Assembly (NCBI RefSeq): GCF_025699295.1
Contig: NZ_JAILWB010000005.1
Coordinates: 1-64,000, forward strand
Direction of reading: 5' to 3'
Length of the DNA: 64,000 nt
Source: Hydrogenophaga sp.
GTDB taxonomy: Bacteria > Pseudomonadota > Gammaproteobacteria > Burkholderiales > Burkholderiaceae_C
Under the pieces are notes generated by a model. The model did not search any database and had not been told where the DNA came from. It worked only from the letters and a program-made list of their open reading frames with translations. Positions 28,466 through 36,012 of this stretch are shown here, one piece after another; within the stretch, counting starts at the first letter, position 1; each line of letters starts with the position of its first letter. A program made the translations under genes and the position numbers.

Positions 28466-29472
28466 CGCACCCCCTTCACCGGCCGCCCCTGCGCGGCGCG
28501 CGCGGCCACGAAGGCCTCGAAGGCCTCGGCGCTGGTCTTGCGTGGCGTGTAGCCGAAGCGCTCCTTCAGCGCGGTGTTGAGCAGCACCGGGCGGTAGCGC
28601 AGGAAGTCGAGCTGCTCGGGCCCGTAGCGGCTGATACCCAGCATCGAGCCGATCCGCAGCGCGGCGCGCAACAGACCCGCGGGCAGTACGCGCAGTGGCT
28701 TGTCGAGCCGCCGCGCGATCTCGGCCAGGGGCAGCGCGCCATCGCCGGCGAGGTTGTAGCAGCCGGGAACGCCCTGGCCGCCCAGCGCGTGCTGGATGGC
28801 GCCGGTCACGTCCTCGTCCCACACGAACACGAAGGGGCTGTCGCTGCCGGCAATGGCCAGGATGCGCGGCTTCTCGAACAGCGAAGTGATCTGGTTGTCC
28901 ACCCGCTCGCCGAGGATGGTGCCGATGCGCAGCACGGTCTGGCGCAGCGCCGGGTGGTTCGTGCGCGCCTTGGCCAGCATCTCCTCGACCAGGCGCTTGT
29001 GGTGCGCGTAGGCAAACACCTCGTTGCCGCGCAAGGGATTCTCCTCGGTCAGCCAGTCCGGGTTGTCGGCGTGGTAACCATAGGCTGCACCACTGGACGA
29101 GACCACCAGATGCTGCACGCTGTGCGCCAGGCAGGCACGGATGACGTTGCGCGTGCCGCCCACGTCGACCGCGTACTCGAACGCGCGGCTCGAACCCTTG
29201 CCCGGCGTGACGATGGAGGCCAGGTGCACCACGGTGTCGATGGCGTGCAGGGCTACGGTATCGGCCAGCGCCGGCGCGCGCACGTCCTGCCGCACGTAGA
29301 CCACGTTCGGCAAGTGGCGCTCGGCAGGCACCTCGCGCACATCCACCGCCACGAGGTGCTGGACATGCGGCTCGCGCGCCAGCGCCTCGATCAGACCACG
29401 GCCCAGAAAGCCGTCGGCGCCCGTGACCAGCACGCGCCGGGCCAGCGGCGCCCGTTCGATCGCGCCCGTCAT
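28462..29472 (-). CDS. NAD-dependent epimerase/dehydratase (extended SDR)
   Basis: A 336-residue extended short-chain dehydrogenase. The NAD-binding motif is VLVTGADGFLGRGLIEAL; DVRAPALADTVA, VVHLASIV, SSSGAAYGYHAD and the catalytic YAHHK (Tyr-xxx-Lys) follow, then a C-terminal substrate domain. Members act on nucleotide sugars or on 3-beta-hydroxy steroids, so a sugar substrate should not be assumed. The ATG at 29472 overlaps the stop of the symporter gene (ATGA), and its own stop overlaps the transporter start, so all are translated from one message. Confidence 0.82.
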   Translation of the reverse strand: MTGAIERAPLARRVLVTGADGFLGRGLIEALAREPHVQHLVAVDVREVPAERHLPNVVYVRQDVRAPALADTVALHAIDTVVHLASIVTPGKGSSRAFEYAVDVGGTRNVIRACLAHSVQHLVVSSSGAAYGYHADNPDWLTEENPLRGNEVFAYAHHKRLVEEMLAKARTNHPALRQTVLRIGTILGERVDNQITSLFEKPRILAIAGSDSPFVFVWDEDVTGAIQHALGGQGVPGCYNLAGDGALPLAEIARRLDKPLRVLPAGLLRAALRIGSMLGISRYGPEQLDFLRYRPVLLNTALKERFGYTPRKTSAEAFEAFVAARAAQGRPVKGVR

Positions 29473-30404
29473 GTGCGCGGGGCGGAAGGCGCCGCCGGCA
29501 CGCCGCCCTGCAAGGGCCGGCGCGACCACCAGCCCGCCAGCAGCAGGCCGGCGATGATGTCCCAGAAACCCCAGACCCCGGCCACCACGGCCATGCCACC
29601 CAGGCCACCGAAGAAGCTGAATATGAGGACCAGACCCAGCCCGGCGTTGCGGATGCCGACCTCGATGGAGAGCGCGCGGCGGTCGTAGTCAGGCAGGCCG
29701 GCGGCGCGCGCGATGGCGTAGCCGGTGCCGAAGGCCAGCGCGTCGTGGATCACCACGGCCAGCAGCACCAGGCCGACGTAGTCCAGGAAATAGCGCCAGT
29801 TGCCGGCGATGGCGCCGACGATGAAGGCGATGAGCGCGAGAAAGCTCAGGATGCGCACCGGCTTCTTGAAGCGCGCCGTCCAGTTCGGAAAGCGGTGCGC
29901 GCACCACAGGCCGAGCACGAAGGGCACGCCGATGATGAGCAGGATGTGGCCGACCATCTCCAGCGGGTCCAGCGCAATGGTCTTGAGCAGCGGCGCGGCC
30001 GTGGGGTGGATGCCGCCCCAGAACGCGAAGTTCAGCGGCATGGCGACGATGGCGATGGCATTGGACACGGCCGTCATCGACACGCTCAGCGCCACGTTGC
30101 CATTGGCGCGGTGGGTGAGAATGTTGCTCACGTTGCCCGGTGGGCAGCAGGCCACCAGGATCATGCCCAGCGCAATGCTCGGGCCGGGTTGCAGCAACAG
30201 TGTGAGCGCGTAGGTGATGGCCGGCAGCGCGATGAACTGCGCGACGATGCCGACCGTGAACGCCAGCGGCATGCGCGCGACACGGCGAAAGTCCTCGATG
30301 CGCGTGTCCAGCGCGATACCGAACATCAGGAAGGCGAGCACACCGTTGAGCACCGCGAGCGAGGCGGGGTTGAAGTTCAGGCGGATTTCGTCCACAGGCA
30401 GCAT
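29469..30404 (-). CDS. Bile acid:sodium symporter (BASS) family transporter
   Basis: A 311-residue membrane protein with about 9-10 helices. It has the family hallmarks MLVACCPPGNVSNILTHRANGNVALSVSMTAVSN (crossover region; PPGNVSN at its core) and the later EVGIRNAGLGLVL segment, both of which form the sodium and substrate crossover in BASS proteins. Such proteins carry organic anions with Na+, not only bile acids; in this cluster it could import the monooxygenase substrate (inference). Start ATG at 30404 follows a GGAGA ribosome binding site. Confidence 0.87.
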   Translation of the reverse strand: MLPVDEIRLNFNPASLAVLNGVLAFLMFGIALDTRIEDFRRVARMPLAFTVGIVAQFIALPAITYALTLLLQPGPSIALGMILVACCPPGNVSNILTHRANGNVALSVSMTAVSNAIAIVAMPLNFAFWGGIHPTAAPLLKTIALDPLEMVGHILLIIGVPFVLGLWCAHRFPNWTARFKKPVRILSFLALIAFIVGAIAGNWRYFLDYVGLVLLAVVIHDALAFGTGYAIARAAGLPDYDRRALSIEVGIRNAGLGLVLIFSFFGGLGGMAVVAGVWGFWDIIAGLLLAGWWSRRPLQGGVPAAPSAPRT

Positions 30405-30436
30405 GGCATGTCTCCAGTCGTTGAGGTCGGTCGGAC

Positions 30437-31750
30437 TCAGCCCTGCGCGGCGGCGGCCTGGCGCACCGCCTTGCGGTACGCGTCCTTGTTCACGTAGTAG
30501 GCCATGCGTTCGAGCTGCAGGTACTTGTAGCCACCCGAAAGATCCGGTGGCGGGCCAGCCTTGGCGGCCTTGAGCGCGGTCGCCGCCGCCGAGCCCGCGT
30601 CCAGGCCCTTGAAGTAACGCGCCACAAGTTCGGCCTGTTCGTAGCGACCCTGCCAGCCCAGGCCGCTGGCCTCGACCATGCCGAGCACGGCCAGGCGGTC
30701 GAAGCGCGGCGCGAAGATGTTGAGGTAGAGCGACGGTGCCATGCCCCGCCAGTTGAGCAGGGCGTGGTCCAGGAAGGGATAGTGCAGCTTGTAGCCGGTG
30801 GCGGCGAGCACCAGGTCGTAGTCGCCCTGGCTGCCGTCCTTGAAGTGCACCGTGTGGCCGTCGAAGCGTGCCACATCGGCGCGCACGCCCACGTCGCCAT
30901 GGCCGATGTGGTACAGGATGAGCGAGTTCACCACCGGGTGCGACTCGTACATCCTGTAGGCTGGTTTGGGGAAGCCGAAGCGCACCGGGTCACCGGTGAA
31001 CCACTTGAGGATGGTGCTGTCGACCTTCTGCTTGAGCCAGGGCGGCAGCGTGATCTTGCCGCCAATGGAGTCGGCCGGCTTGCCGAACACGTACTTGGGC
31101 ACGAAGTAGTAGCCGCGCCGCACCGAGATGTCCACGCTGCGCGCCTGGTGCACCGCGTCGACCGCGATGTCGCAGCCCGAGTTGCCCGCACCGACGATCA
31201 GCACGCGCCGGTCGCGGAACTGGTCCGCGTGCTTGTAGGCCGAGGTGTGCAGCAACTCGCCCGCAAACTGCCCTTCAAACTGCGGCATGTTGGGCTCGGC
31301 CAGCGTGCCGTTGGCCACCACCACGCCCTTGTAGTCGGCCGTCGTCTGCTGACCGTCTGCGTCCTCGGTGGTCACGCGCCAGAGCGAGTCGGGCGCGTCG
31401 CTCACCGGCGCGACCTTGAGCACGCGCGTGCCGAAGCGAAAATGCGCGCGCAGGCCGAAGTGGTCGGCGAAGGCGCTGAAGTAGTCCAGCAGCTCGCGGT
31501 GGCTCGGGTAATCGGCCACGTGTTCGGCCATGGGAAATTCACTGAACTCCGTCATGCGCTTGCTGGAGATCAGGTGCGCCGAGGCGTACACCGTGGAGCG
31601 CGGGTTGTGGATGTTCCACAAGCCCCCCACGTCGGTATGGGCCTCGAAGCCCTGGAAGTCGATGCCGTGCTTCTGCAGGCAGCGCGCCCCGGCCAGGCCC
31701 GAGGGGCCCGCGCCGATGAGGGCGATCTGTTGTTCTGTGGGTGTCGTCAT
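30437..31750 (-). CDS. Flavin-containing monooxygenase, group B
   Basis: A 437-residue FAD- and NADPH-binding monooxygenase. FAD motif IALIGAGPSGLAGARCLQKHG, GGLWN, the FMO identifying sequence in FAGELLHTSAYK (FxGxxxHxxxY), and the NADPH motif VLIVGAGNSGCDIAVDA are all present. A Trp in place of that Tyr would mark a Baeyer-Villiger enzyme, so this is nearer the FMO/N-oxidising group, although ketone oxidation is not excluded. It overlaps the upstream SDR gene by ATGA, which suggests alcohol-to-ketone oxidation followed by oxygenation (inference). Confidence 0.87.
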   Translation of the reverse strand: MTTPTEQQIALIGAGPSGLAGARCLQKHGIDFQGFEAHTDVGGLWNIHNPRSTVYASAHLISSKRMTEFSEFPMAEHVADYPSHRELLDYFSAFADHFGLRAHFRFGTRVLKVAPVSDAPDSLWRVTTEDADGQQTTADYKGVVVANGTLAEPNMPQFEGQFAGELLHTSAYKHADQFRDRRVLIVGAGNSGCDIAVDAVHQARSVDISVRRGYYFVPKYVFGKPADSIGGKITLPPWLKQKVDSTILKWFTGDPVRFGFPKPAYRMYESHPVVNSLILYHIGHGDVGVRADVARFDGHTVHFKDGSQGDYDLVLAATGYKLHYPFLDHALLNWRGMAPSLYLNIFAPRFDRLAVLGMVEASGLGWQGRYEQAELVARYFKGLDAGSAAATALKAAKAGPPPDLSGGYKYLQLERMAYYVNKDAYRKAVRQAAAAQG

Positions 31751-32571
31751 GGTTTCCTGATGCCGGGGATCTCGGTCGCGCCGGGTTCGCCGGCGCGGGG
31801 TTTGCGCGGCTGGCCGAGCAGGATGCGGTCGTGCAGTCGCGCGGGCAACAGACCCAGCGCGCGCGCGAGCCAGCCGATGCGCCGTGGCAGCACGATGTGT
31901 TCGGTGCCTGCGGCCACGCCCGCAAGCAGGCGGCGCGCGGCCTCCCCGGGTTCAAGCAGGCCGGGCATGGCAAACCGGTTGCCGGCGGTCAGCGCGGTGC
32001 GCAGGTAGCCCGGGCTGACGGTGTGCACGCGCAGCGCGGTCGGGCGCAACTCGGCGCGCAGGCTCTGCAGGTAGGCAATCAGCCCGGCCTTGCTCGCGCA
32101 GTAGGCGCCGTTGCCCGGCATGCCGCGCCAGCCCGCGACGCTGGCCACGCCCACCAGCGCGCCGCGCCGCGCACTCGTTCGCATGGGTTCCAGAAAGGGC
32201 TGGAAAGTCGTGGCCACGCCCAGCAGGTTGATCTCCAGCATGCGGCGCATCACGGCCAGGTCGCCCGCCTGCGCAGTGTCGAACCCGCCGGCCACGCCGG
32301 CGTTGGCGATCACGAGGTCGGGTGTGCCGAAACGGCCCATCCAGTCGGCCGCCATGGCCTGCATCGCCAGGCTGTCGGACACGTCGGGCTGGTAGATGGC
32401 GCAGCGGCCGGGCGCCAGCGAGGCCAGCGTTTCCAGTGCCGGGCGCTGCAGGCCCACCAGCGCCACCCGCGCGCCGCGGTCGATCAGCGCCCGCGCCAGC
32501 GCCTGGCCCAGGCCGCCGCAGGCACCGGTCACCACAGCGTTGTGAAAGCTCGGTGTGATCAAACCACCCAT
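31747..32571 (-). CDS. SDR family NAD(P)-dependent oxidoreductase
   Basis: A 274-residue classical short-chain dehydrogenase. Cofactor motif NAVVTGACGGLGQALARALI (TGxxxGxG), VIANAGVAGG (NAG), the catalytic Ser region ALVGVASVAG and YCASK (Tyr-xxx-Lys) followed by AGLIAYLQSLRAEL are all intact, ending with the PG motif region HTVSPGYLRTAL. It is the first gene of the leftward cluster, with a GAGGAG ribosome binding site, and faces the IclR regulator gene. The substrate is unknown but is probably an alcohol or ketone shared with the FMO. Confidence 0.87.
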   Translation of the reverse strand: MGGLITPSFHNAVVTGACGGLGQALARALIDRGARVALVGLQRPALETLASLAPGRCAIYQPDVSDSLAMQAMAADWMGRFGTPDLVIANAGVAGGFDTAQAGDLAVMRRMLEINLLGVATTFQPFLEPMRTSARRGALVGVASVAGWRGMPGNGAYCASKAGLIAYLQSLRAELRPTALRVHTVSPGYLRTALTAGNRFAMPGLLEPGEAARRLLAGVAAGTEHIVLPRRIGWLARALGLLPARLHDRILLGQPRKPRAGEPGATEIPGIRKP

Positions 32572-32614
32572 CTCCTCGAAGTTGTGCCCGCAATGTAGGC
32601 GGCACTAGAATTTG

Positions 32615-32652
32615 TCTCGAAATAATTTGATTAATCGTCTCATTTTTCGAGA
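32615..32652. promoter_or_regulatory. IclR-type operator with the iclR-like gene promoter
   Basis: Perfect 8-bp inverted repeat TCTCGAAA (32615-32622) and TTTCGAGA (32645-32652) around an AT-rich 22-bp centre that itself holds ATTTGATTAAT. It starts 4 bp after a probable -10 (TAGAAT, 32606-32611) and ends 1 bp before the regulator's ATG. Binding here could repress the regulator gene and control the divergent SDR-FMO operon. Confidence 0.6.
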
Positions 32653-32653
32653 T

Positions 32654-33415
32654 ATGGACACCGACGCCGACAACAGCCCGGGCCTGCGGCTCATGGCCCT
32701 GCTGGACATTCTCACGCGCCAGGAAAGGCCGCTGGCCTTGCCCGACGTGGTCGAGCTGAGCGGCTGGCCCAAGCCCACGGTGCACCGCATGCTGGTGCAA
32801 CTGGAAGCCGGCGGCTGGCTACAGCGCGAGCCCGACGGGCGCCGCTTTGCGTTGGCCCCGCGCCTGCTGCGTTTTGCAGAAGCCACGCTGAGCGCGAGCA
32901 CACGCCAGGGCGTGCGCCACTCGGTGCTGCGCCAGCTGGTGGCCGAGGTGGGCGAGAGCTGCAACCTGACCGCGATGTCGGGCGCGGAGGTGGTCTACCT
33001 CGATCGCGTGGAATCGGCATTCCCCCTGCGGCTGGAGCTGCGCCCCGGCACGCGCGTGCCGGCGCACTGCTCGGCCAGCGGCAAGCTGTTCCTGGCCTGG
33101 ATGGGCGTGCGCCAGCGCCGCGCGCTGCTCGACGGCCTGGCGCTCACGCGCTACACCGCGCACACACTGACCGAGCGCGCGGCGCTGGACGCCGAACTCG
33201 ACGCGATCCGGCGTGATGGCCACGCCGTGGACGCCGAGGAGTTCGTCGAGGGGCTGGTGTGCGTGGCGGTGCCGGTGCTGGCACCGGGCAAGCGCACGGT
33301 GCGCTGCGCGCTGGCGCTGCAGGCCCCGGCGGCGCGCATGACGCTGGCACAGGCCCGCCTGCAGCTGCCGCGCCTGCAGGCGGCGGCGCAGGCGATGGCG
33401 CGCACGCTGGGCTGA
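32654..33415 (+). CDS. IclR family transcriptional regulator
   Basis: A 253-residue regulator. The N-terminal winged helix is LRLMALLDILTRQERPLALPDVVELSGWPKPTVHRMLVQLEAGGWL (core ALPDVVELSGWPKPTVHR). The C-terminal ligand-binding domain starts near residue 85 and includes AHCSASGKLFLAWM and EFVEGLVCVAVPV. The ATG at 32654 is preferred to the TTG at 32612, because the TTG follows the -10 directly and would place the operator inside the gene. It is divergent from the FMO/SDR cluster and is probably its local regulator. Confidence 0.9.
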   Translation: MDTDADNSPGLRLMALLDILTRQERPLALPDVVELSGWPKPTVHRMLVQLEAGGWLQREPDGRRFALAPRLLRFAEATLSASTRQGVRHSVLRQLVAEVGESCNLTAMSGAEVVYLDRVESAFPLRLELRPGTRVPAHCSASGKLFLAWMGVRQRRALLDGLALTRYTAHTLTERAALDAELDAIRRDGHAVDAEEFVEGLVCVAVPVLAPGKRTVRCALALQAPAARMTLAQARLQLPRLQAAAQAMARTLG

Positions 33416-33422
33416 GCGCCGC

Positions 33423-34793
33423 TCAGCCCATGCCAGGCAGCTTGGGCATGCCCTTCATGCCGCCCATGCGCTTCATCATCTTCATCATGCCGCCGCCCTT
33501 CATCTTCTTCATCATGTCCTGCATCTGCTCGAACTCCTTGAGCAGGCGGTTCACGTCCTGAACCTGCACGCCCGCGCCGGCAGCGATGCGGCGCTTGCGC
33601 GTGGCCTTGATGATGTCGGGCTTGCGGCGCTCCTTGAGCGTCATGCTGCAGATGATGCCCTCCTTGCGCTGGATGTCCTTCTCGGCACGGTTCATGTCGA
33701 CCTGACCGGCCTTGGCGGCCATCGCACTGGGCAGCTTGTCCATCAGGCTGGAGAGCCCGCCCATCTGTTTCATCTGGCGGATCTGTTCGAGGAAGTCGTT
33801 GAGGTCGAAGCCTTCTCCACTCTTGACCTTGGCGGCCAGCTTCTGCGCCGCGGCCATGTCCACACCGGCCGTGACCTGCTCGACCAGCGCCAGGATGTCG
33901 CCCATGCCGAGGATGCGCTGCGCATGGCGCTCGGCATCGAACACTTCGAGCCCGTCGAGCTTTTCCGACACGCCGGCGAACTTGATCGGCGCGCCCGTGA
34001 CGGCACGCACCGAGAGCGCGGCGCCGCCACGCGAATCGCCGTCGGTCTTGGTCAGGATGATGCCGGTCAGGGGCAATGCGTCCTTGAAGGCCTTGGCGGT
34101 GTTGATCGCATCCTGGCCCTGCATCGCGTCCACCACGAACAGCGTCTCCACCGGCTTGAGCACCGCATGCAGCTCCTGAATCTCGCGCATCAGGGTTTCG
34201 TCGATGGCCAGGCGACCGGCGGTGTCGACCAGCAGCACGTCAAAGTAGTGGCGCCGCGCGTGGTCGATGGCCGCGCGCGCGATGTCGACCGGTTTCTGGT
34301 CAGGCGTACTGGGGAACCACTCGGCGCCGGCCTGCGCGGTGACGGTCCTGAGCTGCTCGATGGCTGCGGGTCGGTACACGTCGCCCGAGACCGTGAGCAC
34401 CTTCTTCTTGCGTTTCTCGATCAGGTGCCTGGCCAGCTTGGCGGTGGTGGTCGTCTTGCCCGCGCCCTGCAGACCGGCCATGAGGATCACCGCCGGCGGT
34501 TGCGCGGCCAGGTTGATGTCGGCCACGCCGTCGCCCATGGTCGCGGCGAGCTCGCGATTGACGATGCCCACCAGCGCCTGCCCGGGCGTGAGTGAACCCA
34601 CCACCTCCTGGCCCAGCGCCTTGTCCTTCACCCGGGCGATGAAGTCGCGCACCACTGGCAGAGCCACGTCGGCCTCCAGCAAGGCCATGCGCACCTCGCG
34701 CAGCATGTCGGTGACGTTGCTCTCGGTGATGCGGGCCTGGCCGCGCATTTCCTTGACGATGCGTGAGAGTCGGTCTGAAAGGGCTGATGCCAT
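33423..34793 (-). CDS. ffh: Signal recognition particle protein Ffh
   Basis: SRP54 GTPase that binds 4.5S RNA and signal sequences and targets nascent membrane proteins to FtsY. The 456 residues show the N domain, G domain (P-loop LQGAGKTTTTAKLA, DTAGRL, TKTDGDSRGG with the TKxD motif, and the closing GVSEKLDGLE) and the methionine-rich M domain ending in MQDMMKKMKGGGMMKMMKRMGGMKG (Met/Lys/Gly-rich tail). It is convergent with the IclR gene, 7 bp apart, and divergent from ypjD, as ffh-ypjD is in many proteobacteria. Confidence 0.97.
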   Translation of the reverse strand: MASALSDRLSRIVKEMRGQARITESNVTDMLREVRMALLEADVALPVVRDFIARVKDKALGQEVVGSLTPGQALVGIVNRELAATMGDGVADINLAAQPPAVILMAGLQGAGKTTTTAKLARHLIEKRKKKVLTVSGDVYRPAAIEQLRTVTAQAGAEWFPSTPDQKPVDIARAAIDHARRHYFDVLLVDTAGRLAIDETLMREIQELHAVLKPVETLFVVDAMQGQDAINTAKAFKDALPLTGIILTKTDGDSRGGAALSVRAVTGAPIKFAGVSEKLDGLEVFDAERHAQRILGMGDILALVEQVTAGVDMAAAQKLAAKVKSGEGFDLNDFLEQIRQMKQMGGLSSLMDKLPSAMAAKAGQVDMNRAEKDIQRKEGIICSMTLKERRKPDIIKATRKRRIAAGAGVQVQDVNRLLKEFEQMQDMMKKMKGGGMMKMMKRMGGMKGMPKLPGMG

Positions 34794-34897
34794 GCTGCGC
34801 TCGGGTGGGGGAGGAAGAGGCGGAAAGCCGCCTCGGGCGGGCCGTCGGACGGGCGGTTGGGCCGGCGGACCGGCGGCGTCTGGCCGGGCGGGGCCGT

Positions 34898-34903
34898 TAA
34901 ACT
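34898..34903 (+). promoter_or_regulatory. -10 element upstream of the ypjD leader ORF
   Basis: TAAACT ends 6 nt before the ATG at 34910. The same spacing is seen at other probable leaderless starts in this window. Confidence 0.4.
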
Positions 34904-34909
34904 GTGTGG

Positions 34910-34963
34910 ATGATTTTAGCTGCGCCCTCCACCCACACGCCCGGCGCACCACGCACCCGATGA
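34910..34963 (+). CDS. Possible 17-codon leader ORF coupled to ypjD
   Basis: Encodes MILAAPSTHTPGAPRTR. Its stop overlaps the ypjD start codon as ATGA, and a -10 hexamer lies 6 nt before its ATG, which suggests a leaderless upstream ORF that delivers ribosomes to ypjD. There is no run of one amino acid and no terminator hairpin, so it is not an attenuator. It could be fortuitous. Confidence 0.35.
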   Translation: MILAAPSTHTPGAPRTR

Positions 34964-35760
34964 GCCAGATGCCCGCACTCGCGTCCACCCTGCCCGCGGC
35001 CGTGCTCTCGGGCTGCGCGGCTCTGGCGTACGCGGTGCTGGCCTGGGTCCATCCAAGAATTTCCGTACCGCAAAGCCGGGGCCTGCTGGGCATGGCCTGG
35101 CTGCTGCATCTGGTGGTGCTGCTGATCGGCCTGTTCGAGCAGCCGGCGCGCTTCGGTTTTGCGCCTGCGCTGTCGGTCACGGCCTGGCTGGTGCTCACCG
35201 TGTACCTGGTCGAGAGCCGCCTCTATCCGCAACTGCGCGCGCGCTGGACGCTGGCTGTGCTGGGTACGGTGGCGGTGGTGCTGGCCTGGTTCTTTCCGGG
35301 TTCGCCTTACCCGGCCCTGGGATCGGCCCTGATGCCCTTGCACTGGGCGCTGGGAATTGCTTCGTACGGCCTGATTGCCGCCGCTGTGGTGCACGCGTGG
35401 CTGATGCAGCGCGCGGAGAAAGCCATGCGCCAGGGCAATGCCAGCGAGACGGCCATGCCACTGCTCACGCTGGAGCGGCTCACTTTCCGTTTCGTTGCGG
35501 CAGGCTTCGCGCTGCTCAGCGCCACCTTGCTGGCCGGCTGGTATTTCTCTGAAACACTCAACCACCGCTGGGTCTGGGACCACAAGACCACGTTCTCGGT
35601 GCTGTCATGGCTCACCATGGGCGTACTGCTCTGGGGGCGCTGGCAACTGGGCTGGCGTGGTCGGGTGGCCGTGCGCATGCTTTACCTGGCCGCCGGCCTG
35701 CTGCTGCTGGGCTATGTCGGCTCGCGCTTCGTTCTCGAAGTTCTGCTGCAACGCGGCTGA
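34960..35760 (+). CDS. ypjD: Inner-membrane protein YpjD/CorE (CcsA/HemX-like)
   Basis: A 266-residue membrane protein with eight hydrophobic helices, of the cytochrome c assembly (CcsA/HemX) superfamily. The conserved segment HRWVWDHKTTFSVLSWLTMGVLLWGRW near residue 210 is the family signature, and LHWALGIASYGLIAAAVVHAW is helix 5. E. coli ypjD is also next to ffh, which supports the name over a true cytochrome c assembly role. The ATG at 34960 overlaps the stop of a possible 17-codon leader ORF; a GTG at 34906 in the same frame is too close to the -10 to serve. Confidence 0.85.
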   Translation: MSQMPALASTLPAAVLSGCAALAYAVLAWVHPRISVPQSRGLLGMAWLLHLVVLLIGLFEQPARFGFAPALSVTAWLVLTVYLVESRLYPQLRARWTLAVLGTVAVVLAWFFPGSPYPALGSALMPLHWALGIASYGLIAAAVVHAWLMQRAEKAMRQGNASETAMPLLTLERLTFRFVAAGFALLSATLLAGWYFSETLNHRWVWDHKTTFSVLSWLTMGVLLWGRWQLGWRGRVAVRMLYLAAGLLLLGYVGSRFVLEVLLQRG

Positions 35761-35771
35761 ATCGCCCCTCC

Positions 35772-36011
35772 ATGAAATACCTGCTTGTCCTGGCTGTGGT
35801 GATCGTGGCCTTCTACGTCTGGCGCAACAACCGCCTGGGCGACAAGGCCGAGGCGAGTCGCAAGCAACCACCTCAACCGGGCCGGGCGAAGGCGCCCACC
35901 GTCATGGTCGCGTGCCGCCAGTGCGGCACCCACCTGCCAGAGAACGAGGCGGTGCAGGGCAGCCAGGGCGTCTACTGCAGTGCCGAGCACCGGCGCCTGC
36001 GCGAGGACTGA
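35772..36011 (+). CDS. PP0621 family small membrane-anchored Cys protein
   Basis: A 79-residue protein. One N-terminal helix (YLLVLAVVIVAFYVW) is followed by a charged linker and a small metal-binding-like knuckle ACRQCGTHLPENEA...GVYCSAEHRR (Cys-xx-Cys...Cys...His). The function is unknown. It lies between ypjD and the pilS-like kinase gene, 11 bp and 1 bp away, and looks like part of that operon. The same small family is commonly found before pilS-like genes in betaproteobacteria (recollection). Confidence 0.82.
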   Translation: MKYLLVLAVVIVAFYVWRNNRLGDKAEASRKQPPQPGRAKAPTVMVACRQCGTHLPENEAVQGSQGVYCSAEHRRLRED

Positions 36012-36012
36012 C

